Assembly: GCA_025355595.1 (NCBI GenBank)
Contig: JANXZI010000265.1
Span: 1 to 7,401 of the forward strand
Length of the DNA: 7,401 nucleotides
Source of the DNA: Spartobacteria bacterium
Lineage (GTDB): Bacteria; Verrucomicrobiota; Verrucomicrobiia; Chthoniobacterales; Chthoniobacteraceae
Direction: 5' to 3'
The notes under the pieces were generated by a model. The model made no database searches, was not told the origin of the DNA, and saw only the letters and a list, made by a program, of their open reading frames with translations. This document shows positions 1 through 7,401 of this stretch, one piece after another (within the stretch, counting starts at the first letter, position 1; each line of letters begins with the position of its first letter). A program made the translations under genes and the position numbers.

Positions 1-981
1 CTGCGCGGCGTCTTCACGCGCCCGTGGCTGCTGCGGCTCATCGGCCGCGCGCTGAGGATTTATCAGGCGAGCGGAATGGAATCGCTCGTGAAGAAGCTCG
101 GCCTTCTGCGGCTGCTGCCAAAAAATCTGCGCGAACTCGAGCCGCTCACGCCGCGCGTGGAGCGCGATTTTTCCGACGCGCTCATCGCCGAGATCGAGAC
201 TCCGAAGGCCGCCGCCCGCAAGCGCGTGGGCATGCTCACCGGCTGCGTGCAGGACCTCACCTATTCGAGCGTGAACCGCGACACCGTGGACGTGCTGCTC
301 GCCAACGGCTGCGAGGTCGTGACGCCGCGCATGCAGCACTGCTGCGGCTCGCTGCACGGGCACAACGGCGAGATTGACACCGCACGCGAAATGGCGCGTC
401 GAAACATTGACGCGATGGAACGCAGCGCCGGATCGCTCGACGATCTCGACGCCATCATCACGAATGCCGGCGGCTGCGGCTCGCATCTCAAGCACTACGA
501 TCACCTGCTCCACGACGACCCGCGCTATGCCGCGCGCGCTGCGAAGTGGACTGCGAAGGTGAAAGACATCCACGAATTTCTCATGGCCATCGGCCCCGTG
601 AAGCCGCCTTCGTCATCCAACATTCGTCATTCGTCATTCGATGTCACGTATCACGAGAGCTGCCACCTTTGCCACGGACAGAAGATCACGAAGCAGCCGC
701 GTGAGCTGCTGAAAATGATCCCCGGTCTGAAGCTCATCGAGTTGCCCGAGTCCTCGTGGTGCTGCGGGAGCGCGGGAGTTTACAATATCACACAGCCGGA
801 GATGTCCGCGAAACTGCTCGACCGCAAAATGGCGAACATCGCGAAGACCGGCGCGAAGTGCGTCGCGAACGGCAACCCCGGCTGCAGCGTGCAGCTCGAG
901 GCCGGTGTGCGCGCCAAGGGCGCGGACATCGAAATCGTCCACCCCATCACGCTGCTCGCGCGGGCGTATCGTCGCTCGTAG
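1..981 (+). CDS. glcF: Glycolate oxidase iron-sulfur subunit-like protein (GlcF family), 5'-truncated by the window edge
   Basis: The reading frame is open from base 1, so the true start lies outside the window; 326 residues are visible. The visible part matches the C-terminal two thirds of GlcF, the Fe-S electron-transfer subunit of glycolate oxidase, which passes electrons from the GlcD/GlcE flavoprotein to the respiratory chain. Two cysteine-rich CCG domains are seen (residues counted from base 1). The first has C82 (TGCVQD), C114-C115-G116 and C159 (AGGCG). The second has C221 (YHESCH), C254-C255-G256 and C295 (NGNPGC). The N-terminal ferredoxin-like 2x[4Fe-4S] region must lie upstream; full GlcF is usually a little over 400 residues. 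The segment before the first CCG domain (SGMESLVKKLGLLRLLP) is typical of GlcF. The linker between the CCG domains holds a period-7 DNA repeat. The TAG stop lies inside a palindromic element. A lactate-utilisation (LutA/CCG) relative is the main alternative. Confidence 0.85.
   Translation: MRGVFTRPWLLRLIGRALRIYQASGMESLVKKLGLLRLLPKNLRELEPLTPRVERDFSDALIAEIETPKAAARKRVGMLTGCVQDLTYSSVNRDTVDVLLANGCEVVTPRMQHCCGSLHGHNGEIDTAREMARRNIDAMERSAGSLDDLDAIITNAGGCGSHLKHYDHLLHDDPRYAARAAKWTAKVKDIHEFLMAIGPVKPPSSSNIRHSSFDVTYHESCHLCHGQKITKQPRELLKMIPGLKLIELPESSWCCGSAGVYNITQPEMSAKLLDRKMANIAKTGAKCVANGNPGCSVQLEAGVRAKGADIEIVHPITLLARAYRRS
609..640. repeat. Period-7 tandem repeat (TTCGTCA) inside the glcF-like gene
   Basis: The heptamer TTCGTCA starts at 609, 623 and 630, with a partial unit TTCG at 637 and a degenerate unit (4 of 7 bases match) at 616, all in one 7-nt register. 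Because 7 is not a multiple of 3, the codons differ from unit to unit. The segment codes for the serine-rich linker SSSNIRHSSF between the two CCG domains, just before the conserved YHESCH motif, where extra residues should be tolerated. It may be a slippage tract or a small insertion. Confidence 0.7.
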
Positions 982-1054
982 CCGCGCTCGTGAGAGCGCG
1001 GGGTGTTAGTTCTGTCGGTGGAAGAGTGCCCGCGCTTTGACAAGCGCGGCTACG
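977..1054. repeat. REPIN-like palindromic element 1 (two inverted hairpin units, 78 bp)
   Basis: The ends form a perfect 12-bp inverted repeat (CGTAGCCGCGCT at 977-988 and its complement at 1043-1054). Each 25-bp arm also folds into its own perfect 8-bp hairpin with a 4-nt loop: 982-989/994-1001 (loop GTGA) and 1030-1037/1042-1049 (loop TGAC). With one arm reversed, the two agree at 22 of 25 positions. Two of the three differences are the two sides of one base pair (C-G against T-A), so the stem is kept. The centre is 28 nt (1002-1029) and is not palindromic. The arrangement is that of a REPIN. The element begins inside the last codons of the glcF-like gene and contains its TAG stop. No run of T follows, so it does not look like a classical terminator. 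Confidence 0.75.
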
Positions 1055-1090
1055 GAAAGCATGAACGCTCGCGCTGATTCCCGGGCACCG

Positions 1091-1098
1091 CATAGTCT
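1091..1098 (+). promoter_or_regulatory. Possible -10 element for a leaderless xseA transcript
   Basis: The sequence CATAGTCT contains a TANNNT-type -10 box (1093-1098) ending 7 nt before the ATG at 1106. This spacing is seen in leaderless bacterial transcripts. It agrees with the lack of any ribosome-binding site before that ATG. No matching -35 is visible at the usual distance. A TTGACA at 1037-1042, in the right hairpin of element 1, is too far away for this -10 but could serve another, poorly matched box near 1060. This is suggestive only. Confidence 0.25.
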
Positions 1099-1105
1099 CC
1101 GCGCG

Positions 1106-2545
1106 ATGCCCGCACACGACATTGATCTTTTCGGAAACCCCGAGCCTGCTCCGCAGAAGCCGCGCGTCTTCAGCGTGAGCGAGGTGACGAAGGCGGTGCG
1201 CGGTGTGATCGAGAGCGCATTCGACGAAGTGTGGATCGAGGGCGAGGTGTCGAACTTCCGGCAGCAGGCGAGCGGCCACCAGTATTTCACCCTGAAGGAT
1301 GCGACGGCACAGCTCCCGTGCGTGCTCTTCGCGCGCGGCGGTGCGTGGCGGAAGACCGTGCCGCTGCAAGACGGGATGCTCGTGCAGGCGCGCGGGAAGC
1401 TCACCGTGTATGAGGCACGCGGGCAGTATCAGCTCAATGTCAGCCTCGTGCAGGCGGCGGGCGCAGGTCTGTTGCAGGCGAAGTTCGAAGCGCTGAAACG
1501 CAAGCTCGCGGCGGAGGGACTCTTCGACGCAGAGCGCAAGCGCGAGCTGCCGCAGTTCCCGCGTACGGTCGGCATCGTGACTTCGCCGACCGGCGCGGCG
1601 CTGCACGACATGCTGAATGTCCTCGCGCGCCGCGCGCCGTGGCTGCGCGTGATCGTGAGCCCCGCGCGCGTGCAGGGCGATGGCGCGGCGGCGGAAATCG
1701 CCCGGGCTCTCGACGACCTGAACCGCCTCGCAGCACGCGGCATCGCGCCGGTGGATGTGATCGTGCTCGCGCGCGGGGGCGGGAGCATCGAGGACCTGTG
1801 GGAGTTCAATGACGAGTCGCTCGCCCGCGCCATCGCCGCATCCGCGCTGCCGGTCGTCTCCGCGGTCGGGCATGAGATTGATTTCACCATCGCCGATTTC
1901 GTCGCCGACCTACGTGCGCCGACTCCGAGCGCGGCTGCGGAACTCATCGTGCCCGACACTGCCGAGCTGCTGCGGATGCTCGGCGAGCGCGCCGCGTTTT
2001 TCCACCGCCGCACCACCGCCGCCATCGGGACTTCGCGGGTGCATCTCGCGGGCTTGCTGCGCAGCGCGCTCTTCCGCGAGCCAGCGCGGCGCATCGAGGA
2101 AGCGAGCCAGCGGCTCGATCTCGCGGACCAGGCGCTCCGCCGTTCGCTCGCGTCGCAGCTCGACGTGTTACATCAACGTCTCGACGCGCTCGGCTCACGC
2201 GTACGGGAGCACCGGCCGGACCAGGTGCTCGCGCTGCACCGGCAAAAGATCAGCAGCGTCGCAAATGCGCTGACGGATCGTTTTCAGCAGCGTCTCCGTC
2301 GCGAGAAGGATCGGCTCACGCGCATCGCCGACATGCTGCGCCTGCTCTCGCCGGAGCAGACGATCGCACGCGGCTACACGATCACGACCGCGGCGGATGG
2401 GGCGGTCGTGCGCTCTGCCGCCGATGCGAAATCCGGCAGCGAACTGCACACGCGCTTCCGCGATGGGAAAGTGATCTCGGTCGTGAGCGGGATCGCGGCG
2501 GATGCGATTGCGGCGAAAAAGAAGAAGCGTCCGCAGGGCGAGTGA
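1106..2545 (+). CDS. xseA: Exodeoxyribonuclease VII large subunit
   Basis: This 479-residue protein is the catalytic large subunit of exonuclease VII, which degrades single-stranded DNA from both ends to short oligonucleotides in repair and recombination. An N-terminal OB-fold spans about residues 21-118 (VFSVSEVTKAV...WIEGEVSNF...GHQYFTLKD). The nuclease domain follows (about 125-285): GIVTSPTGAALHD with D168, LARGGGSIEDLWEFND with R223, and the family signature GHEIDFTIADFVADLRAPTPSAAAE with H256 and D259. These correspond to the known E. coli catalytic positions. Residues about 285-430 form a long helical coiled coil, followed by the conserved RGYTIT stretch and a lysine-rich tail. The ATG at 1106 was chosen because homology begins soon after it. 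In-frame ATG 1061 and TTG 1037 would add residues that look like translated non-coding DNA, and TTG 1037 lies in the palindromic element. The small-subunit gene xseB is not in the window. The function is secure; the start is less so. Confidence 0.93.
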   Translation: MPAHDIDLFGNPEPAPQKPRVFSVSEVTKAVRGVIESAFDEVWIEGEVSNFRQQASGHQYFTLKDATAQLPCVLFARGGAWRKTVPLQDGMLVQARGKLTVYEARGQYQLNVSLVQAAGAGLLQAKFEALKRKLAAEGLFDAERKRELPQFPRTVGIVTSPTGAALHDMLNVLARRAPWLRVIVSPARVQGDGAAAEIARALDDLNRLAARGIAPVDVIVLARGGGSIEDLWEFNDESLARAIAASALPVVSAVGHEIDFTIADFVADLRAPTPSAAAELIVPDTAELLRMLGERAAFFHRRTTAAIGTSRVHLAGLLRSALFREPARRIEEASQRLDLADQALRRSLASQLDVLHQRLDALGSRVREHRPDQVLALHRQKISSVANALTDRFQQRLRREKDRLTRIADMLRLLSPEQTIARGYTITTAADGAVVRSAADAKSGSELHTRFRDGKVISVVSGIAADAIAAKKKKRPQGE

Positions 2546-2582
2546 TGCGGTCATGCACTGCTGAGCGCGCTGAAAGCAGGAC

Positions 2583-2751
2583 GGCGTGCATCGGGTAGCG
2601 TGGGCGTCCTCGCCTGCCGTCTGACGCATCCTGCGTCGGACATCGGACGTCAGTGTGCGCGTGTGCGAGAGGGACGCCTGTCCTTTTCCGATGTGCCGAG
2701 CGGGACGCTCGGCGCGGCAGGCGAGGACGCCCGCGCTACCCGATGCACGCC
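2583..2751. repeat. MITE/REPIN-like palindromic element 2 (65-bp arms, 169 bp)
   Basis: The outer 37 bp (2583-2619 and 2715-2751) are inverted repeats matching at 36 of 37 positions; the exception (T2601/G2733) could still pair as U-G in RNA. Inside, each arm has a 20-nt hairpin module: GACGCA-TCC-TGCGTC in the left arm, and GCCGAGCG-TCC-CGCTCGGC when the right arm is reversed. These are followed by an identical 8 bp (ACATCGGA). The hairpins have the same length and loop but different stems, with several paired substitutions. The outer 37 bp can fold again around a TCCT loop (GGCG-TCCT-CGCC). The whole palindrome stays in register across both arms, about 51 of 65 positions matching, around a 39-nt centre (2648-2686). 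It fills the gap between the convergent xseA and glgB genes and might end transcription from both sides. Only a weak CGTTTT follows on the + strand, so terminator function is uncertain. Confidence 0.8.
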
Positions 2752-2796
2752 CCTCGTTTTCGCATGCGCATTCGATCAGCCCGCCTCGGTCGGCGG

Positions 2797-4980
<2,184 letters not shown>

Positions 4981-4982
4981 CG

Positions 4983-4989
4983 CCACCTT
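4983..4989 (-). promoter_or_regulatory. Ribosome-binding site that fixes the glgB start
   Basis: On the minus strand AAGGTGG lies just upstream of the ATG ending at 4980, with 5 nt between AAGG and the start codon. It matches AAGGAGG at 6 of 7 positions. This supports the 727-residue GlgB over a longer form starting further upstream. Confidence 0.55.
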
Positions 4990-5027
4990 GCTACGCCGCC
5001 GTGGACGCGGGCGCAAGCGTCGCGCCG

Positions 5028-5155
5028 ACTGGGAGCGGCAACACCCGAGTCGCCGCCCACGAGAGCGCCGCAGGCGCAGTCCGACCGCGTGGCGCGCAGA
5101 ATGGCGCGCCTCCGGCGCATACGAGGACGGCGACAGGAATGTCGCCGCTCCCAGT
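5028..5155. repeat. REPIN-like palindromic element 3 (50-bp arms, 128 bp)
   Basis: The outer 28 bp of each arm (5028-5055, 5128-5155) match at 23 of 28 positions when one is reversed, beginning with 12 identical bases (ACTGGGAGCGGC). The right arm holds a perfect 8-bp hairpin with a 4-nt loop (5128-5135/5140-5147); the left copy keeps 6 of the 8 pairs. The similarity continues inward in register for another 22 bp at 16 of 22 positions. Each arm there has a second hairpin, GCGCC/GGCGC with a 3-nt loop (5065-5077 and 5106-5118). The centre is 28 nt (5078-5105). A competing 7-bp hairpin, GGCGCGC/GCGCGCC, is possible at 5091-5110. The element starts one base past the stop codon of the histidine kinase and occupies most of the gap before glgB. 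The less perfect left arm suggests an older or decaying copy. Confidence 0.7.
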
Positions 5156-5156
5156 G

Positions 5157-6419
5157 TCACACCTTCAGCAGCACCTTTGCCGACACGCCGCCCTCGCTGC
5201 GGTTCGAGATGTCGAGCGTGCCGCCGTGCAGTTCCACGACCTTGCGGCTCACGGTGAGGCCGAGACCGGTGCCTTGGCCCGTCGGCTTTGTCGTGAAGAA
5301 CGGGTCGAAAATGCTGCCGAGTTTTGCCGGAGAGATTCCGCTGCCTGTGTCGTCAAATTCCACGATGACGCCGACGCGCCGCACGCCGGAATGCGTCAGC
5401 GAACGGTTGCCGCGATCCGGGACGGCTCCGGGCGCGGCGATGTGTGTGAGGCCCAGGCGGATCGTGAAGGTCCCGCCCTGCGGCATCGCGTCGAGTGCAT
5501 TGTCAATCACGCACGAGAAGACGCGCTGGATTTTCGCCTCGTCAATCCGCGCGGACGGCATCCCGCTCGCGTAGCGTTTCTCCACGCGGATCTTTGCGGC
5601 GGCGAGCGCGGCCTCGAACGGCTTGAGCGCCGCATCAATCACCGACGCGACCTGCACCGGCGCGAGCTTCAGGTCGCCCGACTCGGAGAAGACCATCATC
5701 TCGTTGATGATGTTGTCCGCGCGCCGCACGGCGTCGTTCATCTCATTCAGCACGACCTTTCCGGTCTCGTCTGTCGCGGGCTGATTGCCAAAAAAATCCA
5801 CGCCCATGCGCAGAATCGCGAGCGGGTTTTTCACCTCGTGCGCGACGCCGATCGCGAGCCGCGCGACGGATTGCGCCTTTTCCGCCTCGATGAGCCGCTT
5901 CTGCGCGGCCTTCAGTTCCGTGTGCGTCTTCTCGAGTTCCGCGAGCTTGCGCTCCAGCAGCGCCTGGCTGCGCGCGAGATCGGAATTCGCTTCCTTCAGC
6001 CGGTTGCGCTCCTGCTCGAGCGCGGTCTCAGCGACCATCAGCGCCGTGATGTCGCGCGACATGCCGCAACTGCCCACGACCTCCCCGTCCGGGCCGCGGA
6101 GCGGGAGCTTCGTCGTCAGCGTCCAGCCCGTGTTGCCGTCGGGCAGGATTTTTTTCTCCACCTTTCCGTAAATCGGCTCGCCGGTCTGCACGACGCGCTG
6201 CTCGTCCTCATACATGCGTTGTGCGTCGGCCTTCGGGAAAAAATCAGAGTCACTTTTTCCGACCGCCTCGCCGGTGCCCTTGAGATGAAAGAGGCGTGCC
6301 ATCGCCGCATTCACACAGATGAACCGGCTCTCCCGATCCTTGAAATAGATCCGGTCCGGGATGTTCTCCATCAGGAAGTGGAAAAGGTTCCGCTCCTGAT
6401 CGGTGTCGTCGGGTGTCAT
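5157..6419 (-). CDS. Soluble PAS-domain sensor histidine kinase
   Basis: The 420-residue product is a two-component sensor kinase that should autophosphorylate on histidine and pass the phosphate to a response regulator. A PAS domain spans about residues 12-125 (ENIPDRIYFKDRESRFICVN ending in SCGMSRDIT). A coiled-coil linker follows (about 127-185), then the dimerisation/phosphoacceptor helix with H194 in GVAHEVKNPL. The ATPase domain has the N box (N307 in VIDNALDAM), G1 box (DDTGSGI, D357), F box (FDPFFTTK, F371-F375) and G2 box (GTGLGL, 383-388). About 30 extra residues (323-352) lie between the N and G1 boxes. No signal peptide or membrane helix is seen, so it is probably cytoplasmic and senses an internal ligand or redox state through the PAS domain; the ligand cannot be read from sequence. 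No response regulator is in the window. The start at MTPDDTDQERNLF avoids a 39-codon extension overlapping the upstream glycosyltransferase gene. Confidence 0.92.
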   Translation of the reverse strand: MTPDDTDQERNLFHFLMENIPDRIYFKDRESRFICVNAAMARLFHLKGTGEAVGKSDSDFFPKADAQRMYEDEQRVVQTGEPIYGKVEKKILPDGNTGWTLTTKLPLRGPDGEVVGSCGMSRDITALMVAETALEQERNRLKEANSDLARSQALLERKLAELEKTHTELKAAQKRLIEAEKAQSVARLAIGVAHEVKNPLAILRMGVDFFGNQPATDETGKVVLNEMNDAVRRADNIINEMMVFSESGDLKLAPVQVASVIDAALKPFEAALAAAKIRVEKRYASGMPSARIDEAKIQRVFSCVIDNALDAMPQGGTFTIRLGLTHIAAPGAVPDRGNRSLTHSGVRRVGVIVEFDDTGSGISPAKLGSIFDPFFTTKPTGQGTGLGLTVSRKVVELHGGTLDISNRSEGGVSAKVLLKV

Positions 6420-6422
6420 AAG

Positions 6423-6439
6423 CTCCCCGCTATCCTCCC
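6423..6439 (-). promoter_or_regulatory. Purine-rich ribosome-binding region of the histidine kinase gene
   Basis: Two Shine-Dalgarno-like runs precede the chosen ATG on the minus strand: GGGGAG with 3 nt before the start, and GGGAGGA with 13 nt before it. Neither spacing is ideal (one short, one long), so initiation could be weak or may use both. No clear promoter was found in the 49-bp gap to the glycosyltransferase gene, which is compatible with cotranscription. Confidence 0.35.
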
Positions 6440-6468
6440 ATGCGAAAACCGCAGCATCAAGATATCGT

Positions 6469-7401
6469 TCAGGCACTGCCTCCGCGAAGCAGCCCGGCGA
6501 GGTGCCGCTGAAAAATCGCCCGCCAGCCGTACTCACGCAGCACGCGGCGGCGCTCGCGGAAGGCGGGCGAGGCGGCGAGCGTCTCCCCGATGAGCGAAGC
6601 GAGCTGCGGGGGATTCGCAGCGGGTGAAAAATACGCCACGCCCTCGTGCAGAAGATCGCGCAGCGGCTCGATGTCGCTGCAAAAGACCGGCAGCCGGTGC
6701 AACGCCGACTCGATCAACGGAAGGCCGAAGCCCTCGCTGCGGCTCGGAAAAAGCAGCGCATCCGCGAGACGGTACAGGCCGGCGAGTTCCGCATCGCCGA
6801 CCGCAAAATGATCGCTGACAAAAATCACGCCGCCCTCCGTCGCACCCTCGCGGCGCAGCTTCTGGCCGAGTTCACGCGACGACGCGCTGTGTGGATCATC
6901 CGCCGCCGTCACGAGCACCGTCGAGGGCGTGCCGCGCCGTGCAAACTCGCGCGCGACGGCGATGCTCAGCTCCACATTTTTCCGCCGCACCAGCCGCGTC
7001 GGGTGCAGCAGCAGCATCCGTCCGTCGAGCAGATCGTGCTGCTTCGCAAACGCCGCGACATTTTCCGGAAGGCCGAGCACGCGGGCGGAATCAATCCCGT
7101 TTGGAATCACCGGGCACTGCTCCACCGGAGTGTTGGTCGCCTCCGCAAATTGCCGCGCGCGCAGCGGCGACACCGCGACATATTCGCAGCGCGCGTGCGC
7201 CTTCGCGAAGATCGGAGCGACCGGAGCGCAGTCGGGATTGCACGCCGCAACATCATGTACCCACGCGACGAAGCGCACGTGCGGCAGCTCATCAATCACG
7301 CGCCACAGCGCCTCGGTGAGCGTGGGATGGAACGGCATCGTCAGGAGATTGTGCAGGAACACGACATCCTGCGCCGCGAGCACGGGACGCAGCGCTGCGG
7401 C
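6469..7401 (-). CDS. Glycosyltransferase family 4 (GT-B fold), N-terminus beyond the window edge
   Basis: The frame is open to the right edge, so 310 C-terminal residues are seen; GT4 enzymes are usually about 350-420 residues. It should transfer a sugar from a nucleotide-activated donor to a glycan or lipid acceptor at the cytoplasmic face. Visible landmarks (counted from the edge) are WVHD (47-50) in the first Rossmann domain, the inter-domain PNGID (100-104), and HPTRLVRRKN with R136 and K141 for the donor diphosphate. The GT4 signature is SEGFGLPLIE, giving the EX7E pair E223/E231. After it comes the usual PVFCSDIEPLRDLLHEGVAYFSP stretch. A GTG at 7383 could be read as a start but would leave out most of the acceptor domain, so it is not used. 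The acceptor cannot be told. The sequence is not GT5 glycogen synthase, so closeness to glgB does not make it a glycogen gene. Confidence 0.9.
   Translation of the reverse strand, partial: AAALRPVLAAQDVVFLHNLLTMPFHPTLTEALWRVIDELPHVRFVAWVHDVAACNPDCAPVAPIFAKAHARCEYVAVSPLRARQFAEATNTPVEQCPVIPNGIDSARVLGLPENVAAFAKQHDLLDGRMLLLHPTRLVRRKNVELSIAVAREFARRGTPSTVLVTAADDPHSASSRELGQKLRREGATEGGVIFVSDHFAVGDAELAGLYRLADALLFPSRSEGFGLPLIESALHRLPVFCSDIEPLRDLLHEGVAYFSPAANPPQLASLIGETLAASPAFRERRRVLREYGWRAIFQRHLAGLLRGGSA

Noticed and set aside
977..1054. CRISPR-type repeat or tRNA-like structure
   Set aside because: There is only one inverted pair, no regular direct repeats with spacers, and no cloverleaf or anticodon arm.
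1037..1105. Earlier xseA starts at TTG 1037 or ATG 1061
   Set aside because: TTG 1037 lies in the palindromic element. The ATG at 1061 has only a weak GGAAAG upstream and adds residues unlike XseA N-termini. It remains possible but less likely than 1106.
947..1873. Minus-strand open frame (308 codons) opposite xseA
   Set aside because: It is a shadow of the xseA coding strand, crosses palindromic element 1 and has no recognisable domain.
2781..2796. Small hairpin CCGCC/GGCGG just past the glgB stop as a terminator
   Set aside because: The stem is only 5 bp and no T-run follows on the minus strand, so it is too weak to call.
4981..5160. 60-residue N-terminal extension of GlgB
   Set aside because: The added residues are arginine-rich and translated from palindromic element 3. 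GlgB homology and a ribosome-binding site both favour the start at 4980.
6420..6536. 39-residue N-terminal extension of the histidine kinase
   Set aside because: It would overlap the glycosyltransferase stop by 68 bp and adds no PAS sequence. The ATG at 6419 directly precedes the PAS domain.

Overview
The window is GC-rich DNA from a free-living-type bacterium. It carries five protein genes: two on the + strand, then three on the - strand that converge with them. The strong bias to G/C at third codon positions, the gene mix and the abundant palindromic intergenic elements suggest a member of the Verrucomicrobiota (Chthoniobacter/Opitutus-like). That placement is an inference from overall look and is not proved by any single gene.

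Layout, left to right. (1) The 3' part of a glycolate-oxidase-type iron-sulfur subunit gene (glcF-like, +) enters from the left edge. (2) xseA (+), the large subunit of exonuclease VII, is complete. (3) glgB (-), the 1,4-alpha-glucan (glycogen) branching enzyme, is complete with all three GH13 catalytic residues. (4) A soluble PAS-domain sensor histidine kinase (-) is complete, with no response regulator in view. (5) A GT4-family glycosyltransferase (-) runs off the right edge, so its N-terminus is missing. On the - strand the order of transcription is glycosyltransferase, kinase, glgB. The first two are 49 bp apart and could share a transcript. The kinase and glgB are separated by 176 bp, most of it a palindromic element.

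The most interesting content is between the genes. Three of the four intergenic gaps each hold a different palindromic element: 977-1054, 2583-2751 and 5028-5155. All three have the same architecture. Two inverted copies of a hairpin-bearing unit face each other in perfect register, with no insertion or deletion between the arms, around a 28-39 nt centre. In the first two elements the arms differ mainly at positions where both sides of a stem have changed together, so base pairing is kept. This is the design of REPINs (paired REP sequences mobilised by RAYT-type transposases) or small MITEs. All three sit at or just past the 3' ends of genes; the first supplies the stop codon of the glcF-like gene. 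A separate period-7 tandem repeat lies inside the glcF-like coding sequence.

The genes themselves are ordinary housekeeping and accessory functions: glycolate oxidation, DNA repair, glycogen branching, signalling and glycan synthesis. Apart from the possible kinase-glycosyltransferase pairing, nothing shows that they form one pathway. No tRNA, rRNA, CRISPR array, transposase gene or convincing factor-independent terminator was seen.
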